Source: Tetramitus jugosus (lineage: Eukaryota > Heterolobosea > Eutetramitea > Acrasida > Vahlkampfiidae). From it: a stretch of 64,000 bases of DNA. The translations under genes were made by a program, and so were the position numbers. The stretch spans positions 372,001 through 436,000 of the forward strand of contig OW569369.1 of assembly GCA_937625935.1 (NCBI GenBank), written 5' to 3'. Below, piece after piece: positions 29,503-43,500 of the stretch (the stretch's first letter is position 1; every line of letters begins with the position of its first letter). The notes under the pieces were generated by a model. That model searched no databases, was not told the DNA's origin, and worked only from the letters and a program-made list of their open reading frames with translations.

Positions 29503-31437
29503 TTACATGCTCCATTCATCTTCGTTGTCTTCCGAGGACGAGTCAGAATCCGAGTCGTCTCCAATGTTTGCAAACTTCTTTTCGAGTCCTGCTTGCAATA
29601 TGCTGGCGACATCCATTGGTCCTACAGATTGTTTCGGAGGATTTGGTTTATCAGCTAGTTTTCGATCAGAAGCTCTTTTGAGCGTTATCCCTTTCTTGAT
29701 ACTGTCGAACAAGACACTTCTGGAGTCGCTTGGTGCTGAGACCTTTTGTTTCTTCACTTCGTCCAAGTCCACTTTCTTCAGCATGGCACCTGACCGGATT
29801 TGAGAAAGTAGATCACCAATGTTAGAACTTGTTGAAATAGGGCTCTGTTGTGCACTTGTAGAGTTGTTACTTCTCATAGTTTGAGGAAGAGAGCAAGGGG
29901 GAGGTGGTAGAGGTGGCCCACTCATCATAGGAGGAGGTGGAGGAGGTCCACTACTCATCATTGGAGGTGGCAGAGAAGAATTGACCAACCCAAGGAGTGG
30001 TGGTGGCGGAGGTGGGGATGTCACAGTAGATTGTTGGGTTGTTAGTACAGGGAGATAAGGTGCAACTGAGATGCCTAATTCAGGTAAAGGAGGTGGTGGG
30101 GGAATTGTACTAACAGAAACTGGTGGAGAATGTGTCGCAGAATTGAAAGTGTTGTCCATTTCATCGCAATTGTCTTTCTTTGCCCTTTGAGGAATTGCCG
30201 GAAGAGCTTTAGGTTCGTGGAACTTGGGATACGATGCCTTCTCTTCTGTAAATGGTGGGTATGTTTCTTCCTCTTCCAAATTCAAGGGTTGTTCTACCGA
30301 GGAAATTGGTTCTTGAACGACACTCGATTTCGCATACAAATCGAAATCTTCTGGCTTTTCCCAAACACTTTCTCCTGTTAGATTGTTCCAATAGTAATAA
30401 AGTCCAGTATTATCGTCAAATACTTCTTCCCATTCATAAATTTGATAATGGTGTTCTTGCTCAATCTCTTGCTCTATCATAGCTATTGGTTCATCTTCGA
30501 ATTGATCAACAACTGCTTCAGGTATGAGGATTTCTTCAACATTTGGGTTCATTAAAGTGTTGTTGACGATAGTATTAGGTGATACTGTATCATGCTTCTC
30601 TTCTTCAACTGTTGAAAGAGGAGCATCTGAGGATAATGTCAATAGCCCTGTTGCCAATTGCAGATCAATGCTCATTCCAGTTGTCATGGAGTTTCTATTG
30701 CATTGAACTTGGCTCACCTGTCGGGTTTTCTTGCCTTCCTCTACTTTTAAAGCAAGTCTAGCAGCTCTTCTCATTGCCCTCTTTCTCTTCTCTCCCTTCG
30801 CCTTCTCTCGTGCTTCCTTCTTTGTAGTTTCAAGCCAGAGAGTGTAAATATGATAGGGATTGGAGCGAAGGAGAGAGTATGACGATAATTGTTCGTTCAG
30901 CTCTTCTACCATGAATTCAGAATACTCATCTAGGGAACTTAAGTTGCTATCATCACACCGATCGTACATTTCTCTCATACTTTGAGGAATGCTATTCTTG
31001 TTGAAAAGAAAACTTGATGATGGAAAGATAACTCTCTTGCAAGATACGCTTTGTTCAACTATTACAAAACACACCGAACTTGAGCAAAAAGGTTTTCAAA
31101 CATCATGAATTTCAATAACCTCCTTACCTCCTGAGAGCAAAACATCTTGTTGCTTTCGTTGCATGTCCAACAACATGGGTTTAGCACGGTTCATTCTTTG
31201 TCGAACAGAATTGATCCTATCCGAGATACTATCAGTTTCCTCCAAAATAGAGGAGAATAAATCTTGAGATGCCTTCGAGAGCACTTTCAATGATTGCCAG
31301 ATTCCGGCATAAGTTGTGAGCATGGAGGTCATCATAATCGTGTCCGAGTCTACATTCTGATCTAATTTAGTGAAGAATTGAGCTTTGGTTTGACCCGAAC
31401 TGTAATAGTTGGTGATTGTGTGTTGGCTAATTGTCAT
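29503..31437 (-). CDS. SCAR: SCAR/WAVE actin nucleation-promoting factor with an added WW domain
   Basis: Two exons, 31437-31128 and 31058-29503, with a 69-nt intron (GTAAGG...AATAG) that keeps the frame; 621 residues. Exon 1 is the helical half of the SCAR homology domain (YAGIWQSLKVLSKASQDLF). Exon 2 opens with its rest: KNSIPQSMREMYDRCDDSN and RSNPYHIYTLWLETTKK followed by a Lys/Arg run, matching WAVE's NSIPxPV..YxxxD and DPSYFFDLWKEKM. Then a WW domain (about 312-340, WEEVFDDNTGLYYYW...W), poly-Pro, two WH2 motifs (LLSQIRSG..LKKV at about 516; LFDSIKKG..LKR at about 551) and a central/acidic tail ending EDEWSM (Trp619). It should activate Arp2/3 within the WAVE complex at protrusions. Met at 31437 fits the usual head length. 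Confidence 0.9.
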
Positions 31438-31581
31438 TTGTTGGAGTGCGTAGATTCTACAGATGAGCTCGCACTTTGGCGCCAAAAAGAAGCTTACGAT
31501 TCTTCGGGTTACTCCTTTTTGCTGATCAAACACGAGAATCATTTCATTTTCTTCTCTCAGAAATCAACAGTTTGGAAAAGA
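31438..31581. promoter_or_regulatory. 144-bp divergent promoter, SCAR / dynein heavy chain
   Basis: Interval between the chosen start codons of SCAR (minus) and the dynein (plus). If SCAR used the upstream Met at 31542 the gap would be only 39 bp. No TATA box is evident. Confidence 0.45.
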
Positions 31582-34500
31582 ATGGAGGAGATTGGTGACT
31601 CTTCTGGGGATTCTAGACTAGATTGGATTGCAATCAAAGTCAATAGTTGCCTAAAAATATCAAAGCCAAAATGGAAAGAGTTCTTCTCATTGGAAGAGAA
31701 CAAGTATGTGAAACAAAACCAATTATCCTCGTACTTCACTTTATCTCACACTATTATCAAGAAAATCAATCCAAAAATTCTTCGCGAGTGACAATGAAAT
31801 GCACTTGTTCGTTGCAAAGTCCTTACTTAAGGATGAACTAACGGCCACGCTGCAACCCATACCCACTAACAAAAAGGTTGTTGTGATCATGAAGAGTCAA
31901 CCAGTAAAGATTGCAGTTGACAACTATGAAGACTATTTGTATTACGAGGAAATGAGTCACAATTCACTGAGACAAACAGTGTTACTATTGGAGGAATTGT
32001 ATCTCCCAATGATTCAAAACTCAAAGAATCAAAAGCATTGGCCAAAGGTTGTTGGACAAGATATCGTGAGACAGTTTCATCGATTTGTTGGTATCCTTGA
32101 TATGTTCATGGGTCAAACAGCAGGAAACACTATTCTGCCGATTCCTCTAGTCGAAGAGTTGACAAATGACAGAAACGAAGAAGACAGAGGATTGGTTCAT
32201 TCATTGGAATCATCCATCATTGACTGGACAAGAGAAATTAAGGTTAGTCTTCTAATTTGACAAAGGTCGATTATTTTTCTGAATCTAACACAAATTTCAC
32301 ACAAAAAACCAATCACACAGAAAGTCATTGAAAAAGACAGTGAAAAAGCGTTGGTGGAGGCAGAAGAACAAGGCGAGTATCTAGGACCACTCGATGAGAT
32401 TCATTTTTGGAAGTCAAAGTCAGCAAATCTCGCCAACTTGAATGATCAATTACGTGACGACAAGGTCACACAGATCATGTCTATTTTAGAGAAGAGTTCC
32501 AGTACATATGTTGTCGGTTTTAAGAAAACATTGAGTGAGCTAGGAGAAGGTAAGATCCACTTTCGAACTGTTTATTGTCTTTTTTGTTGGCGATCTGACA
32601 CTCCTTTTTTGTTCCATACCAATTAGCTTTGAAACAAGCAACGGAAATTTACGTGTACTTATTGCCGCTGAAGAACCATTTGACAGAGATAACAGATGGA
32701 TCAACCGAGATCAAGAATTTGCCAAAGCTTTTCAGACCAATTGTCCATATTATATATCTAGCATGGCAAGAGTGTCCTCAATATAATTCGAATAATGTAG
32801 GAATTTTAATCAGACAGATATGCAATGATTTAATTTCTCAAATATACAATCATATTGAGCCGGCACAACTGTGGGAGAACGACCTAAGTTTAACTTCAAC
32901 AAAGTTGCGTGAATCAATAGTTACCGCGAATTCCTTCAAGAGTGTTGTTGCTGAGTATCGCGATCTAACATCTAACGATAACCCCCAGCGAGTGTGGAGA
33001 CTAGAACGGAATAGAGTTTTCACACGATTTGATTTATTTATTGAGCGATTACAGGATCTATTAGACATAGTCGTACATATAGAGGAGTTTTCTCAATTAG
33101 AAAAAATTGATATCGGAGGACTCAAGGGAGGTCCGCTCAGTTTGATCGTTACCCAAATTTATAGAGAGTTTCAAAAATTACAAACAAAGATTCAGACGGC
33201 CAAGTACGATGTTTTAGATGTGAAGCAAACGCAATTCGAGAAGGACTTCTTGTATTTCTGTACTTGTATTCAGGATTATGATAAGAGATTAGGATACGTA
33301 ATTTCCAAAGGGTATGAAGCATGTCCGACCATTTCTGCCCAATTCAAATTATTAGAATCATTTGAAACGCATATGAGAAGAGATATTATAAAAACAGAGG
33401 TTGAAGACAAGTATATGAAGTTGTTGAATGCATTTAATAACGATTTGACGACCGTGTACCATATTTTTAATACGCAAAAGGATGATCCTCCTTTACTGAA
33501 CAATTTACCTCGAGTTTCAGGGTCGCTAGCATGGTGCCATGCATTGATCCAACGTATCGCGTGGCCTATGCAAAAGATTGTTCGGCTAAACGACTCTCTA
33601 ACTCAAACAGAGGTAATGAGTACGATAAAGACAAAATACGTTGCCCTCATTGACAAGATTAAAAATTATCAAGTGTTGCTATATGCGCAATGGAGCGATG
33701 GTATCGAGGAGCGAGCCCTTGAAAAGATGAACAATAAGCTGCTTCTAAGACTTCCTGACAGTAGAATATTTGTTAATTTTGACAAAACGTTAACAGCGTG
33801 CATCCAAGAAGTCAAGTATTTAACACACTTCAACATGGAGGTTCCAACTTCAGCTGCAAAAATCTTCGAAAACCGAGACGAATATCGGAGTTACACGAGC
33901 TCCTTGAATCATATTACTAGGCAATATAATACAGTGATGCAAACACTGTTAGATGTTGAACGACCACTTGTGCAAGATCAATTAAAATCAATTGATTTAA
34001 AACTTTCACGGGGAATAGAAGTGATGGATTGGAACAACAACGATATTCAAGCCTTTATCGATGATTCGAAAGATGGAGTTAAGGATCTGTACAATCGATT
34101 GAATGTGTTGAAAGGTAATGTTAAAACGATTGAAAAAATGGTGAATAGTTGGAAGGAACTGTACACTGTTATGACAAACGAAGAGGAGGAATTAGAGGAA
34201 ATTGAGTACAAACCCTCTCGTTTCGTTCAAATGATGACCTTTTGGAGAAATAGAAATGGAGCTCGACCATCAGACAACGAGGAATGTGTATCTGTGACTA
34301 ACGCCATGTTCATGAAATGGAAATCTAAAACGAACGCATCTGTGAAACAGTTGAGCGATGTTGTTAAACATGGACAAAAAATTCACCTCATTGTGTCAAG
34401 TAGCAATGAAAAAGTTGGTGTGGCCGCTAATTCGCCTGAATGGCGGGGGTATATCATATACTTGAACAATTTAGTTTCGACTGGTCTCTATCAAGCAATT

Positions 34501-37500
34501 CAAACGAGTTTAGAATACCTTATCAACTCTTTTATAGCTGTCCAAAATGCAAACGATAATGGTGTACCAATAACAGATGATCTCAATATTCTACTCCAAG
34601 TTAGACTAGAGTTGCAAGGAAATCAAGCATCCTTCAAACCCGATGTGAGCAATGATACTCAAAGCATACAACACAAGGTTAATTATTGGCTCGAAAAAGT
34701 GTTTGATCTGTCAATGCAAATTCGGCGTTTGGACGACCCCTCTCAGAATTTTTATCCACTCATCAAGGAGAGCGCAGAATTGGATGAACTAAAAAGACGA
34801 GTAAAGGATTTGCTCGACCTAACTGTTCAACGAATGATCGAACTCAAGAGCTCATTCGTTCGATATGCATATCTTTGGGAGGAGAATCCAAAAGAGTTTC
34901 TGCACAAGTTTGTGCATGGGAAGAGTGAACTTGATAAAATGTATGGAGATCTTGATGATGATGACGATGATGACGATGAAAAGCATGATCAACCTCCGAG
35001 GCGAACTTTAGAAGAGTTCGAGTATCAAATAGTACGATATGAAAAACTTTTGCAAGAAATACAGGAATTACCCGAGACAGTGTGTTTTGGTTGGCTAACA
35101 GTGGATTGTCAACCAATACGTGATGCTATTATAATATCTGCTGGCAAATGGCGTCTAACATTCCTTGAGTACCTTCTTAAACAAGTACAAGATAATCTGC
35201 TGGAATTCGATAAATTTGTTGAACATTCCAAAGAAGGACTCGTACAGGAAGTAGGCAAAAACGATTACGAAAAGCTGAAAGAGGTAATGGGTTACTTGCT
35301 GCACATCAAAGAACGGCCTGAAAGTAAAAATGGTGAGAACCACTTTGAGCCGCTCAAGCAGACAGTTCAATTGCTCAAGAAGTATGAAATCAAGGTTCCG
35401 CAGGAAATTGTGACTCAACTTGATGATGCTAAGAACAAATGGAAAGATCTACAAAAATTGTATTTTGAAGTGAAAGATAATTTAGCTGGTCTTCAGAATG
35501 AGGAGATTAAGAAGATTAGTGCGGCAGAAGCCAATTTCATGCATGAGTGCGCAAACTATCGTGAATACTTTCTTAAAGCGGCACCGTTTAATTATGACAT
35601 CAGTATAATACAAGCATATCGGAAACTGGATGATGTTCATTCTGAATTGTCAAAATATGAAGATGAATTGAAAAATATGAGAGAGAAACAAAAATTATTC
35701 ACTCTCATACCGAATAACGGAAAGCCTGTCAAGGATTGTCGCATTGATCTTAGGTTACTCAAGAAGATTTGGGATCTGGCAAGCTTAGTAGATAGTCAGT
35801 TCGCAGAATGGAGAAATATTTCATTCTTGCAAATTGACTGTGAAGATATTCAAAACGAAACAAAGATATTGCGCAAGGAATTGCGCGACTTTGACAAAAA
35901 AGTTAAAAGATGGAATGTATTTCTCACTTTGCAGCAATCTGTGCAGAATTTTATGGACACACTGCCGCTGGTCCAACAATTGAGAAACAACGGTATGAGA
36001 GATCGGCATTGGAAGGAACTCATGGATAGAACGGGAGTTAAGTTTGAATTATCAAACAATTTTAAACTTGATAACTTGTTAGCACTGAATTTGCATCAGT
36101 TTGCGGACGAAGTCACCGAGATTGTAGACAAGGCTACAAAAGAAATCAAAATGGAAAAATACTTGAGCGACTTAAAGAAGCTCTGGGGAGATTTACGCTT
36201 TGAATTTAAGGATCACCCCGAAAATCCGATGAAAATAGTTCGTATCCCAGAAGAAGTTGTTGAAAATTTAGAAGACCATCAGGTTCAACTTCAAAATAGT
36301 CGTTCTAATCGCTCTGTAGACCACTTCATGGCAGATATTGATGAGTGGCTAAAAACTCTGGGAGATGTTGACACAATAATTGCACTGTTGACCGAAGTCC
36401 AGAGAAAGTGGTTGTACCTCGAAAATATTTTCATTGGCTCCGAGGACATTCGTGAGCAGCTCCCTGATGACACAAAGAGATTCGAGGGTGTAGATCGCGA
36501 GTTAAAGAAGATCTTGAAACAAGCTGAAAGCCTTCCACAAATCACGCAATTTTGTTCTCAACTGGAACTCGAAGCAACGCTAAATCTGCTACAAGAACAA
36601 CTAGATGTATGTGAGAATAAGTTGTCCGCGTATTTGGAAGAAAAGAAAAAAGCATTCCCTCGATTTTATTTTGTGTCCATTCCAGATTTGTTGGATATTC
36701 TCAGCAAAGGAGGTCAATCACCACATTTAGTAATGAAACATATGCCAAAGCTCTTTCAAGCAGTTCAAACATTAAAGTTCCGAGAAGATGAGAACGGACA
36801 TAAGACAAACGAAGCAGTAGGTGTGTATTCAAGAGAAGGAGAGTATGTTGAATTCATAGAACCTATTCTTCTTTCGGGAAAGGTGGAAATTTGGCTCCAA
36901 AAAGTTTTGACCACAATTGAAAAATCTCTCCGGTCAATCCTTAGTGAAGGTATACAAACCTATGAGGAGAAACCGAGAGAAGAGTGGCTACTGCACTTCC
37001 CATCGCAAATTGTGCTCGTTGCATGCCAGATATACTGGACCCAGGATGTTAATGTTGCGTTCGAAGCGTTAGAAGAAAACAACGAAGGAGCCATGAGGAA
37101 TTATTATAACAAACAGATTGATCAACTCAATAAGTTGATCAAGATGGTTCAAGGTGAATTAACAGCCGATGTTCGCCAAAAAATTATGAATTTGGTCACA
37201 ATTGACGTGCATGCAAGAGATGTAGTAGAGAAACTAATCTTGAGTAGTGTCGTTTCATCTCAAGCATTTGAGTGGCAATGTCAATTGAGACAACGCTGGG
37301 ATGACGCGAATCAAGACTGTATAATTGAAATATGTGATGCTACGTTCAAGTATGGCTATGAATATCTCGGAAATGGTCCGAGATTAGTGATTACCCCACT
37401 GACAGATAGAATTTATATCACATTAACTCAGAGTTTACACTTGATTATGGGTGGAGCGCCAGCTGGTCCGGCAGGAACAGGCAAAACGGAAACAACAAAA

Positions 37501-40500
37501 GACCTGGGCAGTCAGCTCGGTAAAGCAGTGTATGTTTTTAATTGCTCTGATCAAATGGACAACACAACTCTTGGTGATATTTTTAAGGGACTCGCATCGA
37601 GTGGTTCCTGGGGATGTTTTGATGAGTTTAATCGTATCTCGGCTGAAGTTTTGTCTGTTGTGTCTACCCAGTTCAAGAGTATCCTTGACGCCATCAAAGC
37701 GAAGAAAACGCGATTTATATTTGAAACTGACGAAATATCATTAGATCCGACGATTGGAGCATTTATTACAATGAATCCAGGTTATCTAGGAAGAACTGAG
37801 CTCCCTGAATCACTCAAAGCACTGTTTAGACCCGTAACTGTCGTTGTACCCGATCTAGAGCTCATTTGCGAGAACATGTTGATGGCGGAAGGATTTATTA
37901 ATGCGAAGCGGTTGGCCAAGAAATTTATTACTCTGTATAGTTTGAATCGTGACTTGTTATCAAAACAGGGACATTATGATTGGGGCCTGAGAGCTATTAA
38001 GTCTGTACTCGTTGTGGCTGGTGCGTTGAAACGAGCGGATCCAGACTTCTCAGAAGACCATATTCTAATGAGAGCGCTCCGTGATTTTAACCTCCCTAAA
38101 ATTGTGGTCGATGACCTACCAGTCTTCATGGGACTGATTGAAGATTTATTCCCTGGGGTGGAAATGGAGAGAAAGGTTGATGAACAGTTCGAAAAAACTG
38201 TTGCAAAGGTAATTACTCAATCTGGACTTCAAGCTGAGGACAATTTGGTTCTCAAAGTTGTTCAGCTGGAAGAATTGTTGTTTGTCAGACATTGTGTTTT
38301 CATTATCGGTCCAGCAGGGGCCGGCAAAACGGTGAGTTGGAAAGCACTAGCGAAAGCCATTACGACAAGAGGCGACAAAGTCACTGTCAAAGATCTGAAT
38401 CCCAAAGCGATTACCAGCAATGATTTGTATGGATACTTTAATGAGGCTACTGGAGAATGGAAAAATGGCTTGTTGAGTAGCATGATGAAAAGTTTGGGTG
38501 AGATCGAAGACACCAAACCTAAATGGATCATTTTGGATGGTGACTTGGATACAGAGTGGATTGAATCTATGAACTCTGTCATGGATGACAATCGTCTTTT
38601 AACACTGGCGAACAATGATCGAATTCCTCTGCTCAAGCATATGAGATTAATTTTTGAGATATCTCATCTCCATTACGCTACTCCTGCTACAGTATCGAGA
38701 GCAGGTATCCTCTTCATTAGTGAGAAAGATATTGGATGGCAGCCGTATGTTGCCAGTTGGATTGATAAACGACCAAGCACAGAAAGAACACATATGACTA
38801 TTTTGTTTGATCGATATGTGACAGAATGTTTGAACTATGTCAGAACAGAGTTCAAACACATCACTCCACTCTCTGATTTTTCAATGGTGTGCAATCTATG
38901 TCACATGCTTGAAGGTTTGATCACAGCCACAACTGTGCCAAATGCTGAAAAAGAATTGCTGGAACAGTACTTTGTATTCGCTGCTATTTGGTCATTTGGT
39001 GGTGCAATACTTCAAACTGACAAGACCACACTGTCGAGATTTGACAAGTGGTGGAGATCAACTTGGAAGAATCAAGTAAAATTCCCTGAGGCCGGCACTG
39101 TGTTTGACTACTTTTTCAGTTCAGTGACCAACAAGTTTGAATCCTGGGAAGCAAGAAAACCCAAATTTATCTATAACCCTGAAATTCCCTTGTCGAATGT
39201 GATAGTACCGACTGACGAGACAATTTGTATTCGATACTTCCTTGATCTCATCACTGATATCGGCAAACCCTTTATGCTAGTAGGAAATGCCGGAACAGGC
39301 AAGACCAAGCAGGTACAAGAGAAACTGTTGAATCTTGATAGTGCCAGAGCTACATCCTGCACCATCAATTTCAATTACTATACAGACTCTGCATCTCTTC
39401 AACGCGTGATGGAACAACCATTGGACAAGAAGGGAGGAACTAGATATGGTCCCCCTGGAAGTGCTTCACTCATCTATTTTATTGATGATCTCAATATGCC
39501 CGCAGTAGATAATTACGGGACACAAACACCAATTGCTCTTCTAAGACAACACATGGACTACAATCACTGGTATTGGTACGACAAAGGCAAATGGGCAATT
39601 AAGGACATCTTGCAAGTTCAATATGTCGTCTGTATGAATCCTACTGCCGGTAGCTTTGTGATTGATCCTCGACTGCAGCGTCATTTCGTAACCTTGGCTG
39701 TTAATATGCCCTCTCTGGCCAACCTCAAAACAATCTACCTTGCACTAATCGAAGGACATCTGCGAACCTTCTCAAAGGATCTGACTGAGTTTGCTCCCTC
39801 ACTTGTAGCAACATCCCTCATGCTACATGAAAAGATTGCCTCATCCTTCCAGAAGAATGCTGTTAACTTCTATTATGAATTCAATCTGCGTCACTTGACC
39901 AATATTTTCGAAGGAATGTTGAGAAGTAATCCTCAATTCTTAAGGACAGTACCAGAAATGTTACGTTTATGGCGTCACGAGTGCAACAGAGTGTATTGTG
40001 ATCGCTTATCATCCGCAAAAGACGTAACTGACTATCAAACATTGATGAAGCAGATATTGAAACAAAATCATACTGACTTAGCGGATGATTGCCTACAAGA
40101 ACCTCTTTTGTATTCTCATTTCACCCATGGCGTTCACTCGGGAGAAAATTTCTATGACGAATTTAAGGACATAACACACGTGAAAAATTTGCTTGAACAT
40201 GCCTTGAAGGAGTACAATGAGACATATGCTGCCATGAATCTTGTGCTGTTCGAAGATGCTATCTCACATGTGTGTCGTATTAGCAGAATCATTGAAGGAC
40301 CAAATGGCAATGCTCTATTGATTGGTGTTGGAGGTAGTGGAAAACAAAGTTTGTCACGACTGGCTGCCTATATCAGTGACTTTGAAATAGCACAAATTGT
40401 TATTACCCGAGGTTATGGCGTCGAAAACTTGAAAGAAGATTTGAGAACAATGTATAGGAAGGCGGGACTGAAAAACCAAGGAACTGTTTTCCTTTTCACG

Positions 40501-43500
40501 GATAGTCAGATCATTGACGAAAAATTCCTGGTATACATCAACGACCTACTCATGTCTGGTAATATTCCTGATTTATTCCCGAACGATGAAAAGGAAGAAA
40601 TTGCGAATGCTGTTCGTACAGAAGCCAAATCGAATGGAATTATGGATCTATCAATCGAAAATTGTTGGAGATTTTTCATTAGCAAGGTGAAACGAAATCT
40701 CCATGTAATTCTTTGTTTCTCCCCCGTGAACGACAACTTCCGTATCAGAAGCCGAAAATTCCCTGCTCTAGTTAATTGCACTGTGATCGACAGATTCTTT
40801 GCATGGCCAAAAGATGCTCTCCTCAGTGTTGCCAATAGGTTCTTGTCATCAGAGGAATTGAATGGATTCCATGAACCAATAGTCTCATTCATGTCCTTTG
40901 CCCATGAAATTGTGAATGATTACAGCATCAAGTTTAAAGAGGCATGCAAACGACACACTTACACAACTCCAAAAAGTTTCCTCGAGTTGATTAATCTCTA
41001 CAAAATTATGCTTCAGAAGAAACGCAAGGAAACAAATGATAAGATTGTTAGATTACAGAAAGGTATTGAAAAACTGAAAGAAACAACCAAAAACGTTGCC
41101 GAGTTCGAAAAAATTCTTCAAGTCCAAAAGGTGGAAGTTGAAGAGAGTAAGGCAATAGCAGATGGTATTCTGGACAAAGTGAGTAAAGAAAGGAAAATCA
41201 TTGAAGGAGAAGCTGCCAAAGCTACAGAAGAAGAAGGCAAAGCTGCAAAGATTAATGAAATGGTTCAAGAACGAAAGTTATCTTGTGAAGAAGAATACAA
41301 GAAGGCCTTACCTATGCTGATTGCTGCCGAAGAGGCTCTTGATACCCTAAAAGTCAAAGAATTAACTGAATTGAGATCATTCAAACAGCCGAGTTCGGAT
41401 ATTGTCAATGTTTTCTCTGCTGTACTTATCCTACTCAGTCCTAAAACGTTCGTCACGAAGGATCGATCGTGGTCAGCCGCTCAAAAACTTATGTCCCGAG
41501 GTGCCGAAGCATTTTTGAAACAATTGAAGGCGTACAACAAGGATGATATTTTCCCTCACGTCCTGAAAGCAATTCAACCCTACATGGATGATCCAAACTT
41601 CAATGGTAAAAATATCGCAAAGATTTCGCAGGCCGCAGGTGGTCTTTGTGAATGGGTAAAGAACGTGGTCAATTACTACTATGCATTTTGTAAAGTTCAA
41701 CCATTAAAGGAATCACTTGCCGAAGCCGAGGCTCAGCAAGCAGAAGCAGAAGAAAAGTTAGCCAAGGTTAGGGCGCGCGTTGAAAGATTGATGAAGAAAC
41801 TTCGAAAATTGGAAGCAGAGTTTGAAGAAGCCAATCAAAAGAAGCTTGCAGTGATGCAGCAAGCGGAAAACACTCAACACAGACTCGATCTTGCTCAAAG
41901 ATTTGTTCGTGCCCTTGCCTCTGAAAATGTCAGATGGATTCAAAATATAGGAGAACTAAAGCAACAGGAATCATTCCTAATTGGGGATGTTCTGTTGGCT
42001 TCTGCGTTTGTTTCCTACATTGGAAGTTTTGACATTAACTTTAGAGCTCAATTAGTAACTGAATGGGTCAATATGATTAGACAACTTTCAATTCCAGTGT
42101 CAGATAACATCACACCTGTGAAAGTATTAACAAACGACGCAGAGATTGCCAAATGGAACAATCAGAAACTCCCTACTGATATCACAAGTACTGAGAATGG
42201 TTGTATTCTTACCAGTTGCGAACGTTGGCCACTAATTATCGATCCTCAACTGCAAGGAATTACATGGCTCAAGAACATGTATGGCGATAAATTAAACATC
42301 GTGAGACTAGGTCGCAAGGGTTTACTAGAAACGATGGAACGTGCAATCACAAACGGAGAAACCGTTCTCGTTGAAAACATACACGAAAGCATTGACGCTG
42401 TTCTTGCGCCCATCTTAGGTAGAAACATCATTGTGAGGCATGGTAAACAATATATCAAGCTGGAGAACGAAGTGGAATATGACCCTAACTTCAAACTCAT
42501 CTTTCATACGAAATTGAGTAATCCTCACTATAACCCCGAAACCCAAGCAGAAACTACTTTGATCAATTTTACCGTCACCGAAAGAGGTCTGGAAGATCAG
42601 CTATTAGCTGTTGTTGTTGGTAAGGAGCGACAAGATCTCGAACAAAAGAGAGCTGAATTGACTCTGCAACAAAATAGATTTAAGATCACCCTTAAGGAGC
42701 TTGAGGACAGTTTGCTGGAAAATTTAAATAATTCTGGTGACGACATTCTGGGAAATGTTGAACTGATTGAAAACCTTGAAAAGACAAAGGAAACATCCGA
42801 CACTATTAAGATTCAAGTTGAGCAAGCCCTAGAAACTGAAAAGGAAATTAACGCAGCGAGAGAAGATTATAGAAAAGTTGCGAAGAGAGGCTCGCTGCTC
42901 TACTTTATCCTAGACCAGCTCAAGCTCATTCAAAATATGTACCAGTACTCTCTTGATGCTTTCGTTGTTGTATTCAATCGGGCTATCTATACTGCGAAGC
43001 GAAGTGACGATCTCTTTGAGCGTATTGAGAATTTGATAGACTCGATTACACATTCAGTCTTTGTATATACCAATCGGGGATTGTTTGAACGCCACAAGTT
43101 AATCTTTTTGACAAATCTGACGTTAAAGATTCTCGAGGATCAGTTGGATGTGGAACAAGTCGACTTTCTGATACGAGGTCCGAAGAGTGTCAACGGAGGC
43201 GAAAATCCATTCGTGGATTGGATGTCGGAAGACACTTGGGCAAGCTTGCATGCATTAACAAATCTCAAGGACTTTGAAAAACTGTACGATGACATCAACA
43301 ATAGTTCAAAGAGATGGAAAGCATGGAGTTTGACAGAAGCACCTGAGAAAGAACCTCTCCCTCAAGACTGGAAGAACAAATCTGATTTCCAGAGACTGCT
43401 AGTGATCCGAGCTCTGAGGCCTGATCGTATTACATCGGCAATGAGAGCCTTTGTTAGAACTGCGCTTGGAAAACGATATACAAATCCTGAACCATTCAAT

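Noticed and set aside
31438-31542. Earlier Met for SCAR at 31540-31542
   Set aside because: The SCAR homology domain needs about the head length given by the Met at 31437, and the longer version would leave 39 bp for two promoters.
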